Positions 8,483 through 18,004 of a stretch of DNA of 64,000 bases are shown in pieces. Source of the DNA: Nitratireductor indicus C115. Lineage in GTDB: Bacteria > Pseudomonadota > Alphaproteobacteria > Rhizobiales > Rhizobiaceae. How positions within the stretch are numbered: the stretch's first letter is position 1; the number at the start of each line of letters is the position of its first letter. The notes under the pieces are model-generated. The model saw nothing but the letters and a program-made list of their open reading frames with translations, did not search any database and had not been told where the DNA came from. Location: assembly GCF_000300515.1 (NCBI RefSeq), contig NZ_AMSI01000002.1, positions 248,001 to 312,000 of the forward strand. Reading direction: 5' to 3'. The position numbers were made by a program, and so were the translations under genes.

Positions 8483-9430
8483 GTGACCGCCTATCTCGCA
8501 AAGCGTCTTCTCATAGGCCTCGCAACGCTCGTCGTGGCCTCGATGGTGGTGTTCGCGGTTCTCGAGGTGGTGCCAGGCGACCCTGCTCTCATTATGCTGG
8601 GAATGAACGCCGAACCGGAGGCACTCGCCACCCTGCGCGAGCAGATGGGCCTTAACCAGCCACTGCTGATGCGTTATCTGGACTGGGCGTCGGGCATGAT
8701 CGTCGGCGATTTCGGGCGCTCCTACACCTATTCCTCGCCGGTTATCGAACTGATCGGCGAACGTGCCGCCGTCTCATTGCCGCTCGCGCTGCTTTCGCTG
8801 GTCCTGTCGACGGTGATCGCCCTGCCCGTCGGCATTTTCGCTGCCTCCCGGCGCGGTCGCCCCGCCGACACGATCAGCATGGGCGTGGCACAGGTGGGCG
8901 TGGCCATTCCAAATTTCTGGTTCGCGCTCCTTCTCATCTATCTGTTCGCCGTCTGGCTGCGGCTTGTGCCGGCCGGCGGCTTTCCCGGCTGGAACGCCGG
9001 TCTTTGGCCGGGCGTCAAGGCATTGATCCTACCCGCCATAGCACTTGCCTTGCCACAGGCCGCGATCCTTGCCCGTGTCACCCGATCCGCCATGCTGGAA
9101 GTTCTGGGCGAGGACTATATCCGCACGGCCCGCGCCAAGGGCATGCCACGCCGGGTGGTGCTCTGGCACCACGCATTGCGCAATGCGCTGATACCCGTCC
9201 TCACCATTCTCGGCCTGCAGTTCGCGTTCCTCCTCGCCGGCACCATCATCATCGAGAACGTCTTCTATCTTCCCGGCCTCGGCCGCCTTGTATTTCAGGC
9301 CATCACTCAGCGCGATCTGATCGTGGTGGAAGGCGTCGTCATGCTTCTGGTCGCCAGTGTCGTCCTCGTCAACATCCTGGTCGATATCGGCTACGCCATC
9401 GTCGATCCGCGTTTGAGGACACGCCAATGA
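8483..9430 (+). CDS. ABC importer permease, DppB type
   Basis: 315 residues, BPD_transp_1 permease with about six membrane spans and the EAA-loop segment EVLGEDYIRTARAKGMP. The N-terminus TAYLAKRLLIGLATLVV and the block EVVPGDPALIMLG are typical of DppB/OppB. I choose the GTG at 8483 because GGAG lies 8 nt before it; the ATG at 8462 has no ribosome-binding site. The end overlaps the next gene by an ATGA. Confidence 0.9.
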   Translation: MTAYLAKRLLIGLATLVVASMVVFAVLEVVPGDPALIMLGMNAEPEALATLREQMGLNQPLLMRYLDWASGMIVGDFGRSYTYSSPVIELIGERAAVSLPLALLSLVLSTVIALPVGIFAASRRGRPADTISMGVAQVGVAIPNFWFALLLIYLFAVWLRLVPAGGFPGWNAGLWPGVKALILPAIALALPQAAILARVTRSAMLEVLGEDYIRTARAKGMPRRVVLWHHALRNALIPVLTILGLQFAFLLAGTIIIENVFYLPGLGRLVFQAITQRDLIVVEGVVMLLVASVVLVNILVDIGYAIVDPRLRTRQ

Positions 9431-10299
9431 GCATCGATCCAACGCTGCATGAGAACCCGGACGAGCCGCATTTCCTCAAAACCGCGCTCACCGACCGTTC
9501 CTTCGCCATCGGTTCGTGCATCACGCTCCTGATCGCCGCCATGGCGCTTCTGTCCTTCCTGTGGACGCCCTACGACATCACCGTCCTGACCGTCGCCGAC
9601 AAGCTTCAGGGCCTGTCGCTGGCCCATCCCTTCGGAACCGATCATCTGGGGCGCGACATCCTGTCCATGATCATGATCGGCGCGCGCAATTCCATTGCCG
9701 TCGCCATCGTTGCGGTGGGGATCGGCATGGGTGTCGGCGTGCCGCTCGGCTGCTGGGCGGCCGCGCGTGGCGGCCTCGTCGACGAGGTGCTGATGCGCTT
9801 CAACGATCTGGTCTTCGCCTTTCCGGCCCTGTTATCGGCGATCATGATCACCGCCATCTTCGGTCCCGGCGCCGTCAACGCGATCATTGCCATAGGCATT
9901 TTCAACGTACCGGTCTTCGCGCGGGTCGCGCGTGCCGGCGCCCTGTCCGTATGGCCGCGCGAATTCATTCTGGCGGCACGCGCCGCCGGCAAGGGCAAGT
10001 TCCTCATCAGCGTCGAGCACATCCTGCCGAACATCGTGGCCCTCCTTCTCGTGCAAGGGACCATCCAGTTCGCGCTCGGTATCCTCGCCGAAGCCGGCCT
10101 TTCCTATCTCGGTCTCGGCGCGCAACCGCCCATGCCCTCCTGGGGGCGCATGCTCTTCGAGGCACAGACCCGCATGATCGTCGCGCCGCATCTGGCCCTC
10201 TTTCCCGGTCTGGCGATTGTCGTGACGGTGCTCGGCCTCAACCTTCTGGGCGATGGTCTGCGCGATCTGCTGGACCCGCGGCTGAGGCGCGAAAGATGA
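9427..10299 (+). CDS. ABC importer permease, DppC type
   Basis: 290 residues, the second permease. The first span is near residues 30-50, followed by the conserved HPFGTDHLGRDILSMIMIGAR, the EAA loop (ILAARAAGKGKFLISVEHILPN) and the C-terminal NLLGDGLRDLLDPRLRR. It starts inside the last codons of the DppB gene (ATGA overlap) and ends the same way into the ATPase gene, so translation of the three is coupled. Confidence 0.92.
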   Translation: MSIDPTLHENPDEPHFLKTALTDRSFAIGSCITLLIAAMALLSFLWTPYDITVLTVADKLQGLSLAHPFGTDHLGRDILSMIMIGARNSIAVAIVAVGIGMGVGVPLGCWAAARGGLVDEVLMRFNDLVFAFPALLSAIMITAIFGPGAVNAIIAIGIFNVPVFARVARAGALSVWPREFILAARAAGKGKFLISVEHILPNIVALLLVQGTIQFALGILAEAGLSYLGLGAQPPMPSWGRMLFEAQTRMIVAPHLALFPGLAIVVTVLGLNLLGDGLRDLLDPRLRRER

Positions 10300-11930
10300 G
10301 CCTCTTATCGATTGAAAACCTGTCGCTCGACATTGCCGGCACTCCGATCCTGAAGGATGTCGACCTCACCATCGAGCCCGGCGAGGTCCTTGGCCTGGTG
10401 GGAGAATCCGGTTCGGGAAAGTCTATGACCGCGCTTACGGTGATGCAACTTCTGCCGGAAGCAGCACGCGCGCGGGGACAGGTCACCTTCAACGGCATCG
10501 ATATTCTGAAGGCGCCTGAAGAAGCCATGTGCCGCCTGCGCGGCGACGATCTCGGCATGGTGTTCCAGGAGCCCATGACCGCGCTCAATCCGGTCAAGAC
10601 GATCGGCGAACAGGTGGCCGAAGGCATTCGCTGGCATACGGGCGCGAGCCGCGCCAACGCGGAAGACCGCGCCCGCGCCATGCTCGACCGCGTTGGATTG
10701 CCCGAAGCGAAATTTCCCCTTTCGCGCTTTCCGCACCAGCTTTCGGGCGGCCAGCGTCAGCGTGTCGTCATCGCAATCGCCTGCGCTCTGAACCCCAAGC
10801 TCCTGATCGCCGACGAGCCTACCACGGCGCTGGACGTGGTTCTGCAGGCGCAGATTCTCGAATTGCTGCGCGAGCTGGTTGTCGAGAACCGCATGGGCCT
10901 CTTGTTGATCTCCCACGATCTGGCGGTGGTCGCCGATATGGCCGACCGTGTGACAATCCTGAGGCACGGCGAGGTGATGGAGAGCGGACCGACGGCGTCA
11001 GTGCTCACCGAACAGCGTCATCCCTATACGCGCCGGCTCGCGGAAGCCTCCACTCACGTTCCCGCAAGGCCGCACACGCCGGCATCCCCCAACACCGAGC
11101 CGACCCGCCTTCTGGAAGTGAGCAACATCGTCAAGGATTATCCCGGCGCACGAAAAGGCCTTTTCTCCCGCGCAAAACCTTTTCGCGCGGTAGACGATGT
11201 GAGTTTCTCCCTGGATACGGGCCACGCAGTGGCGCTGGTCGGCCGTTCGGGCTGCGGAAAATCGACATTGGCCCGCATGATCCTCGCGCTGGACACTCCC
11301 ACAGCCGGTGAAATACGCCTCGCCGGTGAAAATCTTGCTGGCAAGAGCCAAAGGGAACTGCGCCATGCGCGACGCGACATGCAGGTCGTGTTTCAGGATC
11401 CCTACGGTTCCTTCAATCCGCGCCACCGGGTGGAGCGCCTGGTGGCGGAGCCGCTGCATCTTCTCGATGAGAAGCCGTCCGCGCAAAATCGCCGCGAGCG
11501 TGTGGCCGAAGCGCTGCATCTTGTCGGCCTCTCCCCCGCCGACATGGAGAAATTCCCACATGAATTCTCAGGCGGCCAGCGCCAGCGCATTTCCATCGCG
11601 CGCGCCATCATCACCCGTCCGAAGCTGATTGTGGCGGACGAGCCGGTTTCAGCCCTCGACGTTTCCATCCGCGCACAGGTCCTCGACCTGTTTGCCGATT
11701 TGAACCACCGGCTGGGCCTCACCTATCTCTTCATCACCCACGATCTGACGGTCGCGCGCGCCATCACCGACGAAGTCATGGTTATGCATGAGGGGCAGAT
11801 CATGGAGCGTGGGCCGACACATGCGGTGCTCGACGCGCCAAGGACCGAAGCAGCCCGCGCACTGGTCAACGCCGCACCGGACTTGAACCAATCACTGAAG
11901 AAACGCCGGCATCTGGAAGCCGGAAAATAA
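10296..11930 (+). CDS. ABC importer ATPase with two fused nucleotide-binding domains (DppD-DppF)
   Basis: 544 residues carrying two complete ATPase domains. Domain 1: Walker A GESGSGKS (36-43), signature LSGGQRQR, Walker B LLIADEPTTALD. Domain 2 begins near residue 270: Walker A GRSGCGKS, signature FSGGQRQR, Walker B LIVADEPVSALD. Each is followed by the oligopeptide-transport C-terminal extension (RHPYTRRLAE after the first). A fused DppDF is common in Hyphomicrobiales. It powers the two permeases just upstream. Last gene of the operon, which has no obvious intrinsic terminator. Confidence 0.93.
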   Translation: MSLLSIENLSLDIAGTPILKDVDLTIEPGEVLGLVGESGSGKSMTALTVMQLLPEAARARGQVTFNGIDILKAPEEAMCRLRGDDLGMVFQEPMTALNPVKTIGEQVAEGIRWHTGASRANAEDRARAMLDRVGLPEAKFPLSRFPHQLSGGQRQRVVIAIACALNPKLLIADEPTTALDVVLQAQILELLRELVVENRMGLLLISHDLAVVADMADRVTILRHGEVMESGPTASVLTEQRHPYTRRLAEASTHVPARPHTPASPNTEPTRLLEVSNIVKDYPGARKGLFSRAKPFRAVDDVSFSLDTGHAVALVGRSGCGKSTLARMILALDTPTAGEIRLAGENLAGKSQRELRHARRDMQVVFQDPYGSFNPRHRVERLVAEPLHLLDEKPSAQNRRERVAEALHLVGLSPADMEKFPHEFSGGQRQRISIARAIITRPKLIVADEPVSALDVSIRAQVLDLFADLNHRLGLTYLFITHDLTVARAITDEVMVMHEGQIMERGPTHAVLDAPRTEAARALVNAAPDLNQSLKKRRHLEAGK

Positions 11931-11948
11931 AAATCAGTCTCTGGAATT

Positions 11949-12269
11949 TCAGGCCGACGCGGCAGGTTTCTCGCTTCCTGCCGCCTGATGCGCCTCTTTC
12001 CGCTCACGCAACCATGCAAGGATGGCCTTGCGCCGCCGGAAGGCAAGAATACCGAAAAGCAGGAAGGAATCGAACACCGTCGCGCGTCCCACGAGGCCCG
12101 GAATGGTTGCCGGATCAATGCCCAGAACATTCCCGTAAATCCCGAAGACGAGGTCGTTTGCCTGCCTGCTGAGAAACGCGAAACCAAGGTTGAGATCGTG
12201 GTAGGAAACCCAGTACCAACCCCAGAAAAGACCGAGAGGCAAAGCCCAGAAGAGCAGGAGATAGCGCAT
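11949..12269 (-). CDS. Small inner-membrane protein, unknown function (DUF6105-like)
   Basis: 106 residues, with an N-terminal span (LLLFWALPLGLFWGWYWV) and a second one near 68-82, then a basic, charged tail. The opening and the FRRRKAILAWLRER segment recall a small conserved rhizobial membrane protein that I believe is annotated as DUF6105; I have not been able to check that. Its start codon overlaps the stop of the upstream gene (TGATG), so the two are translationally coupled. No enzymatic motif seen. Confidence 0.7.
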   Translation of the reverse strand: MRYLLLFWALPLGLFWGWYWVSYHDLNLGFAFLSRQANDLVFGIYGNVLGIDPATIPGLVGRATVFDSFLLFGILAFRRRKAILAWLRERKEAHQAAGSEKPAASA

Positions 12270-12814
12270 CAGTTGCCCTTCATATCGTCAAAAGGAATGA
12301 CCGAGGCTGTCACGCTCGGCATGGGAATGCGATCGAGAAGCGAGCCATGGGCTGCACCGAGCGCATTGAGCCGCGCGATGGAAACCGGTGTCGCTACCGC
12401 CAGCTTGTCTTCGCGCTGCGGCGCCTCCCGCCGCTCGATGCGGATCACCACGTAGCTGACGAGAAGCGCCAGGAGAACACTGGTTTCCCCAGGCCCCGGC
12501 AGCATCGTAGAACTCATCGTCGCCCCATTCAGGAACGACATGAACATCAGCCCCACACCGCCGGCACAGGCAAGCCGCGCGATCTCTTCGGTTTGCTGGC
12601 CGCTTTCCGCTCCATCAAGCGCCGCCGAAAGCGCTGTCCACAGGAACAGCACCGCAATCAGCGAATTGGCGATCACGGGAGCAAATCCACCGGCCATGTT
12701 CAAAATCCCTCCGTTCACGGATGGCAGCGCGCCTGACAGCAATCCGGCCCACGCGGCAAGCGAGAAGAAGGCGATCCAGTAGAATGACAAGAGTACGGTG
12801 AGAAAGCGGCGCAT
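12269..12814 (-). CDS. Membrane protein of unknown function
   Basis: 181 residues with about four hydrophobic segments (near 8-28, 35-60, 80-98 and 107-125) and a soluble C-terminal tail of roughly 55 residues. No family recognised. The ATG at 12814 has a strong GGCAGGAG ribosome-binding site 8 nt away; an upstream start at 12862 would add 16 residues without an RBS. It is coupled to the small membrane protein downstream (shared TGATG) and faces away from the AEC transporter gene. Confidence 0.7.
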   Translation of the reverse strand: MRRFLTVLLSFYWIAFFSLAAWAGLLSGALPSVNGGILNMAGGFAPVIANSLIAVLFLWTALSAALDGAESGQQTEEIARLACAGGVGLMFMSFLNGATMSSTMLPGPGETSVLLALLVSYVVIRIERREAPQREDKLAVATPVSIARLNALGAAHGSLLDRIPMPSVTASVIPFDDMKGN

Positions 12815-12973
12815 CGGGAATCTCCTGCCGCCTAAAGTGGACCGGCCCAATTCGCGCTGCAACGCTTACCAATTGTTAAGGTTAATTTTCAAAACCGTTA
12901 TAAGGGCTTCTGACCTTTACAGACAGGTCGCCGGGTTCTACCCAAAAGGAGCCCTTCCCATACGGTTCCTGCA

Positions 12974-13912
12974 ATGCTTGTCATTTTCGAGAACATCATC
13001 CCGATCTTTCTGCTGATCGTCGCAGGCAATGTCCTGCGCAGGACACCCGTCATCCGCGATGAGGCCTGGCCCGGTCTGGAACAGCTCTGTTTCTGGTTCC
13101 TCTACCCGGCCCTCCAGTTCACCACCATCGTCAACGCCGATTTCTCAGGCCTCGCGCTCGATACGATGCTGAGCGCGATTGCCATCGCGCTCGCCCTGAT
13201 GATCGGTTTGCTCCTCGCCCTCTGGCCGCTTCTGAAAAACACCGGCATCATCCGCCATAGCCAGTATTCTTCGGTGTTCCAGACCGCGATACGCTGGAAC
13301 GGCTTCATGGCGCTGGCCGTCGCCCAGAACATGTTCCCGCCCGAAGGCAGCGCCGTCGTGGCACTTGTCATGGCGGTCATCATGGTGCCGGTGAACATCG
13401 CCTGCGTGTTCATCGTCACGCGCTTTGCCGACCAGGGCGCCTCCTGGTCCAAGGTTTTCATGGCCATGGCGAAAAACCCTTTGATCGTCTCGGGCATCGT
13501 TGCCGTGCTCTACCGCTTCCTGCCCATCGGGCTTTATCCGCCCCTTTCCATGACGCTGGATCTCGTGGGCAGAGCCGCCCTCGGCATGGGCCTTCTGGTG
13601 ATCGGCGCAGGCTTGCGACCGGGCGACCTCGTCAGCGCGAATGCTGCGCTCTGGATCGCCGTTCTGATGAAGCTGATCGCCTTCCCGGTTCTCCTGATCG
13701 GCGTGTCGGTCGCTTTCGGCATTTCGGGACCTGCCCTCAACTACCTGGCGCTTTGCGCGGCCGTGCCGACAGCCATGAACGGTTATCTGCTGGCGCGTCA
13801 GATCGGCGGCGACGCGCCGCTTTACGCGTCGACCGTGACCATGCAGACCATCCTCGCCTTCTTCACGATACCGCTCGTGATGATGGTGGTCGGTCAGGTC
13901 GCTTCGGGATAG
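12974..13912 (+). CDS. AEC-family transporter (auxin efflux carrier/malonate permease type)
   Basis: 312 residues with about ten membrane spans and the family start MLVIFENIIPIFLLIVAGNVLRR. The two halves are joined by a short loop near residue 155 (RFADQGASWSKVF). Members export or exchange small organic acids; the substrate cannot be assigned. Its last 19 nt overlap the end of the convergent aidB gene, so the two 3' ends are antisense to each other. It stops at TAGAGCACAT, reminiscent of the dispersed repeat described elsewhere. Confidence 0.87.
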   Translation: MLVIFENIIPIFLLIVAGNVLRRTPVIRDEAWPGLEQLCFWFLYPALQFTTIVNADFSGLALDTMLSAIAIALALMIGLLLALWPLLKNTGIIRHSQYSSVFQTAIRWNGFMALAVAQNMFPPEGSAVVALVMAVIMVPVNIACVFIVTRFADQGASWSKVFMAMAKNPLIVSGIVAVLYRFLPIGLYPPLSMTLDLVGRAALGMGLLVIGAGLRPGDLVSANAALWIAVLMKLIAFPVLLIGVSVAFGISGPALNYLALCAAVPTAMNGYLLARQIGGDAPLYASTVTMQTILAFFTIPLVMMVVGQVASG

Positions 13913-15522
13913 AGCACATCCAGTATGGCCGCCGCATCATGGCGTGCATCGAGCATGCCATAGGTGCTGCGCCATTGACCGGCCAGCCGGGTTTCAATGA
14001 AGGCATCGGCAACACGCCCTGCCCCCATGCGCCGCAATTCGCCGGCAGCAGCGGCCAGCGCCAGCTGCTCGGTGAGAATGCGTGCGGAACCTTCGTCGCT
14101 CTCGCACACGCGCGCCGCAGCCGCCAGGACCTCCAGCGTTGCATTGCCCTTTTCGCCAAGATCGTTGCCGATCAGGCCAAGGACGTCGTTGAAGAGGCTG
14201 GAATTGCGCCCGAGCACGCGCAGCACGTCGAGCGCCATGACATTGCCAGAACCTTCCCAGATCGCATTGACCGGGGCTTCGCGATAGTAGCGTGCCATCG
14301 GCGCTTCCTCGACATAGCCGTTCCCGCCGAGACATTCCATCGCCTCATAGGTGATGGCAGGCCCAAGCTTGCAGACCCAGTATTTGACGACCGGCGTCAT
14401 GACACGAGCAAAAGCGGCCTCTGCCCGGCTGTCGGCCGCCTCGTCGAAGGCACGGGCAAGCCGCAGGGAAAGCGCTGTAGCAGCCGCCACATCGAGCGCC
14501 ATGTCGGCAAGGACGCGCAGCATGAGCGGCTGATCGAAAAGCGACTTCCCGAAAACCTGCCGGTAACGCGCATGGTGCACGGCTTCCGCAAGACTTGCCC
14601 GCATGAGACCGACGGAGCCCAGCGCGCAATCGAGCCGCGTCAGGGTGACCATGTCCATGATGGTGCGAACGCCCGAGCCGGGTTCGCCCACAAGCTCCCC
14701 CATGGTTCCATGCAATTCGACTTCCGAAGAAGCATTGGAGCGATTGCCGAGCTTGTCCTTCAGGCGCTGGAACTGCATTCCATTGTGGCGCTCGTCCTCC
14801 AGAAGCCTTGGAACGAGGAAACAGGAAAGCCCCTCCTCGGTCTGCGCCAGAAGCAGAAAAGCGTCCGACATGGGCGCGGACATGAACCATTTGTGGCCGG
14901 TGATCCGGTAAATGCTGCCCTCGACGCGTTCAGCCCGCGTCGTGTTGGCCCGCACATCGGTACCGCCCTGCTTTTCGGTCATGCCCATGCCGATGGTGAT
15001 GCCCGTCTTCTGGGCCACCGGCTTGCTGGAATGATCGTACTTGCGAACCGCCACCCGTGGCGCCCAACGCCGGAACATCGGGCTATCGGACATGAGTGCT
15101 GCAAGCGAAGCGCTCGTCATCGTCAGCGGGCAAAGATGACCGCTTTCAAGCTGCGCGGTGAGGAAGAACCGTGCAGCGCGCACCTGATGGCGCATCCCGC
15201 TTTCGGTTTCGGTGTTTTCCCAGATCGAGGAATGAAGCCCGTTGGCCACCGAACGGCGCATCAGCGCGTGATAAGCCGGATGATACTCCACAAAATCCGC
15301 CCGCCGTCCGTAGCGGTCATGGGTCTTCAGCTGCGGCGTCTCGGTGTTGGCAAGCCGTGCCAGATCGAGGGCTTCCTGCGTGCGCACAAATCGCCCGAGC
15401 GATTCCATTTCCTTGCGCACCGGCTCCGAGAAGCGGTCGCCCGCCTGCATCAGCAACGGATCGCTGCGCCAGGCATTGGTTCCGGCAAGAGGCGGCGGCT
15501 GATTGATCACTTCGTGCGTCAC
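13894..15522 (-). CDS. aidB: AidB-like acyl-CoA dehydrogenase family protein
   Basis: 542 residues, very close to the 541 of E. coli AidB, and with its N-terminus (HEVINQPPPL...NAWRSDPLL) rather than that of an ordinary acyl-CoA dehydrogenase. The FAD-binding blocks MGMTEKQGGTDVRANTT and ITGHKWFMSAP and the C-terminal EAMECLGGNGYVEE and NAIWEGSGNVMALDVLR are present. AidB is a flavoprotein of the alkylation-damage response; its real chemistry is debated. It starts at a GTG (15522). The 197 nt to pyrB on its left-hand promoter side contain no other gene. Confidence 0.9.
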   Translation of the reverse strand: MTHEVINQPPPLAGTNAWRSDPLLMQAGDRFSEPVRKEMESLGRFVRTQEALDLARLANTETPQLKTHDRYGRRADFVEYHPAYHALMRRSVANGLHSSIWENTETESGMRHQVRAARFFLTAQLESGHLCPLTMTSASLAALMSDSPMFRRWAPRVAVRKYDHSSKPVAQKTGITIGMGMTEKQGGTDVRANTTRAERVEGSIYRITGHKWFMSAPMSDAFLLLAQTEEGLSCFLVPRLLEDERHNGMQFQRLKDKLGNRSNASSEVELHGTMGELVGEPGSGVRTIMDMVTLTRLDCALGSVGLMRASLAEAVHHARYRQVFGKSLFDQPLMLRVLADMALDVAAATALSLRLARAFDEAADSRAEAAFARVMTPVVKYWVCKLGPAITYEAMECLGGNGYVEEAPMARYYREAPVNAIWEGSGNVMALDVLRVLGRNSSLFNDVLGLIGNDLGEKGNATLEVLAAAARVCESDEGSARILTEQLALAAAAGELRRMGAGRVADAFIETRLAGQWRSTYGMLDARHDAAAILDVLYPEAT

Positions 15523-15719
15523 GGCTTCACTCTATTACTCGATCCGGGGCCACATGGCTGAAAGCGTCGCGAATCGACGTTGCTTCCGCTGCCATAGTGC
15601 CAAGCCATGCGTTGCCAATCCATAAAGAAGAAAATCCAGTGAATTTCAGGGGATGAATACGCCTGTCGCGAATGCGCTCTTGCGGCCTGCCCTGGCCGGG
15701 CCTATAGCAGCGACTTGCT

Positions 15720-16697
15720 ATGACAAACGCGCCCTTTCCGCTTTTCCCGCACCGCCACCTGCTTGGCATCAAGGGCCTTTCGCCCTTGGACATCGAAACC
15801 CTTCTTGACCGCGCCGACGCTGCCGTCGCCATATCGCGGCAGAAGGAAAAGAAGACCGCCACGCTGCGCGGTCGCACACAGATCAATCTTTTCTACGAAG
15901 CCTCGACCCGCACGCAATCTTCCTTCGAGCTTGCCGGAAAGCGTCTCGGGGCCGATGTGATGAACATGTCGGTCGCCTCCTCTTCCACGAAGAAGGGCGA
16001 AACACTTCTCGACACCGCGATCACGCTCAACGCCATGCGGCCGGACATTCTGGTGATCCGCCATTCGGCGGCGGGTGCAGCGGCTCTTCTGGCGCAAAAG
16101 GTCTCCTGTTCTGTCGTCAATGCGGGAGACGGCGCCCATGAACACCCGACCCAGGCCCTGCTCGACGCCCTCACCATTCGCCGCGCCAAGGGCCGCATCG
16201 GCGGGCTCACCGTGGCGATCTGCGGCGACATTCTGCATTCGCGCGTCGCCCGGTCCAACATCGTGCTCTTGAACGCGCTCGGCGCCAGCGTCCGTGTCGT
16301 GGCCCCATCCACGCTTCTGCCTTCGGGTATCGACCAGATGGGCGTGGAAGTCTTCACGCGCATGGAAGAAGGGCTGAAGGGTGCCGATATCGTCATGATG
16401 CTGCGCCTTCAGCGCGAGCGCATGGCAGGGTCCCTCGTGCCTTCGGTGCGCGAATATTTCCGCCTCTATGGCCTCGACGCTGAGAAGCTGAAGATCGCAA
16501 GGGACGACGTGCTCGTCATGCATCCCGGCCCGATGAATCGCGGCGTGGAGATTGCCTCCGAGATCGCCGATGGCCCGCAAAGCCTGATCCAGGAACAGGT
16601 GGAGATGGGCGTGGCCGTTCGCATGGCGGTGATGGAGGCTCTGCTCGATCCGCGTCGCAATGCCGAGGGAGAAACCATCGGGGGAGAACCGGCATGA
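15720..16697 (+). CDS. pyrB: Aspartate carbamoyltransferase catalytic subunit
   Basis: 325 residues. Joins carbamoyl phosphate and aspartate in the second step of pyrimidine synthesis. The carbamoyl-phosphate loop [13 protein letters not shown] (Ser62-Thr65) and the block [18 protein letters not shown] are intact, as is the late [11 protein letters not shown]. It overlaps the next gene by ATGA (16694-16697). That neighbour is a dihydroorotase homologue without metal ligands, an arrangement known from Pseudomonas, where the inactive partner is needed to assemble PyrB; no pyrI-type regulatory subunit is seen. Confidence 0.96.
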   Translation: MTNAPFPLFPHRHLLGIKGLSPLDIETLLDRADAAVAISRQKEKKTATLRGRTQINLFYEASTRTQSSFELAGKRLGADVMNMSVASSSTKKGETLLDTAITLNAMRPDILVIRHSAAGAAALLAQKVSCSVVNAGDGAHEHPTQALLDALTIRRAKGRIGGLTVAICGDILHSRVARSNIVLLNALGASVRVVAPSTLLPSGIDQMGVEVFTRMEEGLKGADIVMMLRLQRERMAGSLVPSVREYFRLYGLDAEKLKIARDDVLVMHPGPMNRGVEIASEIADGPQSLIQEQVEMGVAVRMAVMEALLDPRRNAEGETIGGEPA

Positions 16698-17980
16698 GCG
16701 CTGTCGTCTACACCAATGCGCGCATCGTCGATCCCTCGCGCGGCCTGGATGAAAACGGCACTGTCATCGTTAAAGACGGCCGAATTCTTGCTTCGGGCAC
16801 CGATGCCGCCAACCAGGGAGCGCCTGAAGAGGCCGAAATTGTCGATTGCCTTGGCCACGCGGTTCTGCCGGGACTGATCGATGCCCGCGTGTTCATCGGA
16901 GAACCGGGAGCGGAACACCGAGAAACGATTGCATCGGCAAGCCGGGCGGCTGCCGCCGGCGGCGTGACCTCCATCGTGATGATGCCCGACACCAACCCGG
17001 TGATCGACGATGTCGCGCTGGTGGAGTTCGTTCTGCGCACCGCACGCGAGACTGCGAGCATCAATGTCTTTCCCTCCGCTGCGATCACCAAGGGATTTGC
17101 CGGACGGGAACTGTGCGAGTTCGGACTGCTCAAGGAGGCCGGCGCCGTCATGCTGACGGAGGGCCACAAAACGATTGCAAGCCCGCTCACCATGCGGCGT
17201 GCCCTCACTTATGCGCGCGATCTCGATATTGTCATTGCCCATGAAACGCAGGATCCCGAACTGGCCTCGTCCGGCGTCATGAATGAGGGCCTGTTTGCGA
17301 GCTGGCTCGGCCTTGCCGGCATTCCGCGCGAGGCGGAAGCCATCCCGCTGATGCGCGACCTGATGCTGGCGCGTCTGACGCGCGGGCGCTATCACGCTGC
17401 AAAAATCTCCACCGCCATGTCCGCCGAAGCGATGGCGCGCGCCAAGAATGAGGGCGTCAACGTCAGTGCCGGCGTCTCGATCAATCACCTGGCGCTGAAC
17501 GAGAACGATATCGGCGATTACCGCACCTTCTTCCGCCTGTCGCCGCCTCTGCGCGCCGAGGAAGACCGGCTGGCGATGGTGGAGGCGATCCGCACCGGCG
17601 CCATCGACATCATCATCTCGTCGCACGATCCGCAGGACGTCGATACAAAACGCCTGCCGTTTGCAGAGGCTGAAGCCGGTGCCATCGGGCTTGAAACCCT
17701 TCTTTCGGCGAGCCTGCGTCTCTATCACAATGGTGACGTGCCGCTGCTGCGGCTGGTCGAATGCCTCTCCACGGCCCCGGCTCGCCTGCTCGGCCTTCCC
17801 GGCGGCACGCTGAAGCCCGGCGCCCCTGCCGATCTGGTCCTGGTGGATCTTGACGCTCCGTGGCTGGTGCGGGAGGCCGACATTCGCTCGCTATCGAAAA
17901 ACACATGTTTCGAAGGCGCACGCATGCAGGGTCGGGTCTTGCAAACCATGGTTGCGGGCCGCAAAGTATTTACCGCCTGA
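16694..17980 (+). CDS. Non-catalytic dihydroorotase homologue (PyrC'), partner of PyrB
   Basis: 428 residues, amidohydrolase fold of type I dihydroorotases, but the zinc site is gone. The usual D-x-H-x-H after PGLI is DARVF (Arg65, Phe67); the HHL block is SINHL; the conserved late Asp of the DHAPH-like motif is Ser in SSHDPQD. Structural blocks such as [17 protein letters not shown] and GAIGLETLL remain. It is therefore very likely a structural subunit of a PyrB-PyrC' complex, and the active dihydroorotase must be encoded elsewhere. It would normally be auto-annotated as an active pyrC. Translation is coupled to pyrB by a 4-nt overlap. Confidence 0.88.
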   Translation: MSAVVYTNARIVDPSRGLDENGTVIVKDGRILASGTDAANQGAPEEAEIVDCLGHAVLPGLIDARVFIGEPGAEHRETIASASRAAAAGGVTSIVMMPDTNPVIDDVALVEFVLRTARETASINVFPSAAITKGFAGRELCEFGLLKEAGAVMLTEGHKTIASPLTMRRALTYARDLDIVIAHETQDPELASSGVMNEGLFASWLGLAGIPREAEAIPLMRDLMLARLTRGRYHAAKISTAMSAEAMARAKNEGVNVSAGVSINHLALNENDIGDYRTFFRLSPPLRAEEDRLAMVEAIRTGAIDIIISSHDPQDVDTKRLPFAEAEAGAIGLETLLSASLRLYHNGDVPLLRLVECLSTAPARLLGLPGGTLKPGAPADLVLVDLDAPWLVREADIRSLSKNTCFEGARMQGRVLQTMVAGRKVFTA

Positions 17981-18004
17981 CACGCGGGGAGCGAGGACAG
18001 CCAT

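Noticed and set aside
12866-12905. CtrA-type TTAA-N7-TTAA site upstream of the AEC gene
   Set aside because: The TTAAGG-TTAA spacing does not match the consensus and there is no cell-cycle context.
13753-15561. 602-codon plus-strand open frame over aidB
   Set aside because: Antisense to a complete AidB-family gene and without any recognisable motif.
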